This document shows positions 29,212 through 29,263 of a stretch of 29,263 nt of DNA, one piece after another; the stretch's first letter is position 1; each line of letters starts with the position of its first letter. The notes beneath the pieces are model-generated. The model was not told the DNA's origin. It saw nothing but the letters and a program-made list of their open reading frames with translations, and did not search any database. The DNA is from a virus, in the IMG/VR virus record IMGVR_UViG_3300018418_000088, positions 1 to 29,263 of that record. The stretch is one strand, 5' to 3'. The position numbers were made by a program, and so were the translations under genes.

Positions 29212-29263
29212 GCGCTCTTAGCTCAATTGGATAGAGCAACAGCCTTCTAAGCTGTAGGTTTCA
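29212..29263 (+). tRNA. tRNA-Arg (anticodon TCT), truncated by the window end
   Basis: Acceptor 5' strand GCGCTCT (29212-29218), TA at positions 8-9, D-stem GCTC/GAGC, anticodon stem ACAGC/GCTGT with loop CTTCTAA and anticodon TCT, then the variable loop. The T-arm and 3' acceptor end lie outside the window. It reads AGA (and AGG by wobble), common codons in this AT-rich phage. Confidence 0.9.

Noticed and set aside
1-29263. CRISPR arrays, insertion sequences, integrase or attachment sites
   Set aside because: No regularly spaced repeats, transposase or integrase motifs, or flanking direct repeats were seen. The content fits a strictly lytic T4-like phage.

Overview
This window looks like part of the genome of a T4-like myovirus (class Caudoviricetes) of the marine type, resembling cyanophage or pelagiphage relatives of T4. 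The evidence is gene content: sliding clamp (gp45), clamp loader (gp44, gp62), RegA, family B DNA polymerase (gp43), gp46/gp47, late sigma factor gp55, UvsW, UvsY, DexA and a two-subunit type II topoisomerase (gp39, gp52). The sequence is AT-rich and tightly packed, with many stop/start overlaps (TAATG, ATGA) and sigma70-like promoters in the few gaps. The host cannot be read from the sequence; a marine alphaproteobacterial or cyanobacterial host is an inference from gene content.

Layout. 1-215: 3' end of an unknown plus-strand gene converging on dut. 212-4453 (minus): dUTPase, a methyltransferase, regA, gp62, a 54-residue zinc-ribbon protein, gp44, a small conserved gene and gp45. 4498-11624 (minus): an accessory block with two glycosyltransferases, a short nucleotide-sugar dehydrogenase, an NAD-dependent sugar epimerase, dexA, a free-standing copy of the N-terminal domain of the second glycosyltransferase, a gene with a DNA-binding-like C-terminus, glutaredoxin, a small beta-rich protein and a sulfotransferase-like P-loop protein. 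11625-21483 (minus): gp43, gp46, gp47, peptide deformylase, a three-gene sulfate-activation cassette (HxGH nucleotidyltransferase, DUF2061 membrane protein, APS kinase), gp55, uvsW, a membrane protein and uvsY. 21546-22037: a tail-tube-like structural gene behind a T4-type late promoter. 22096-23494: two convergent FkbM-family methyltransferase paralogues whose 3' ends overlap in a palindrome. 23478-27136 (minus): a small gene, gp52, a cysteine-rich YkgJ-like gene and gp39. 27361-29200 (plus): small, probably early genes behind repeated strong promoters, ending with a SprT-like protease. 29212 to the end: a truncated tRNA-Arg.

How it fits together. The core encodes a replisome, a recombination set and the late-transcription switch. 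Two accessory themes stand out. One makes and uses nucleotide sugars. The other probably makes PAPS and contains a candidate PAPS-dependent sulfotransferase. Together they suggest the phage decorates something, possibly its DNA, a virion protein or a host surface glycan, with sugars and perhaps sulfate; the target is not visible here. At least eleven minus-strand and four plus-strand promoters near TTGACA-16/17-TATAAT punctuate the window, and several -35 boxes contain the stop codon of the gene upstream.
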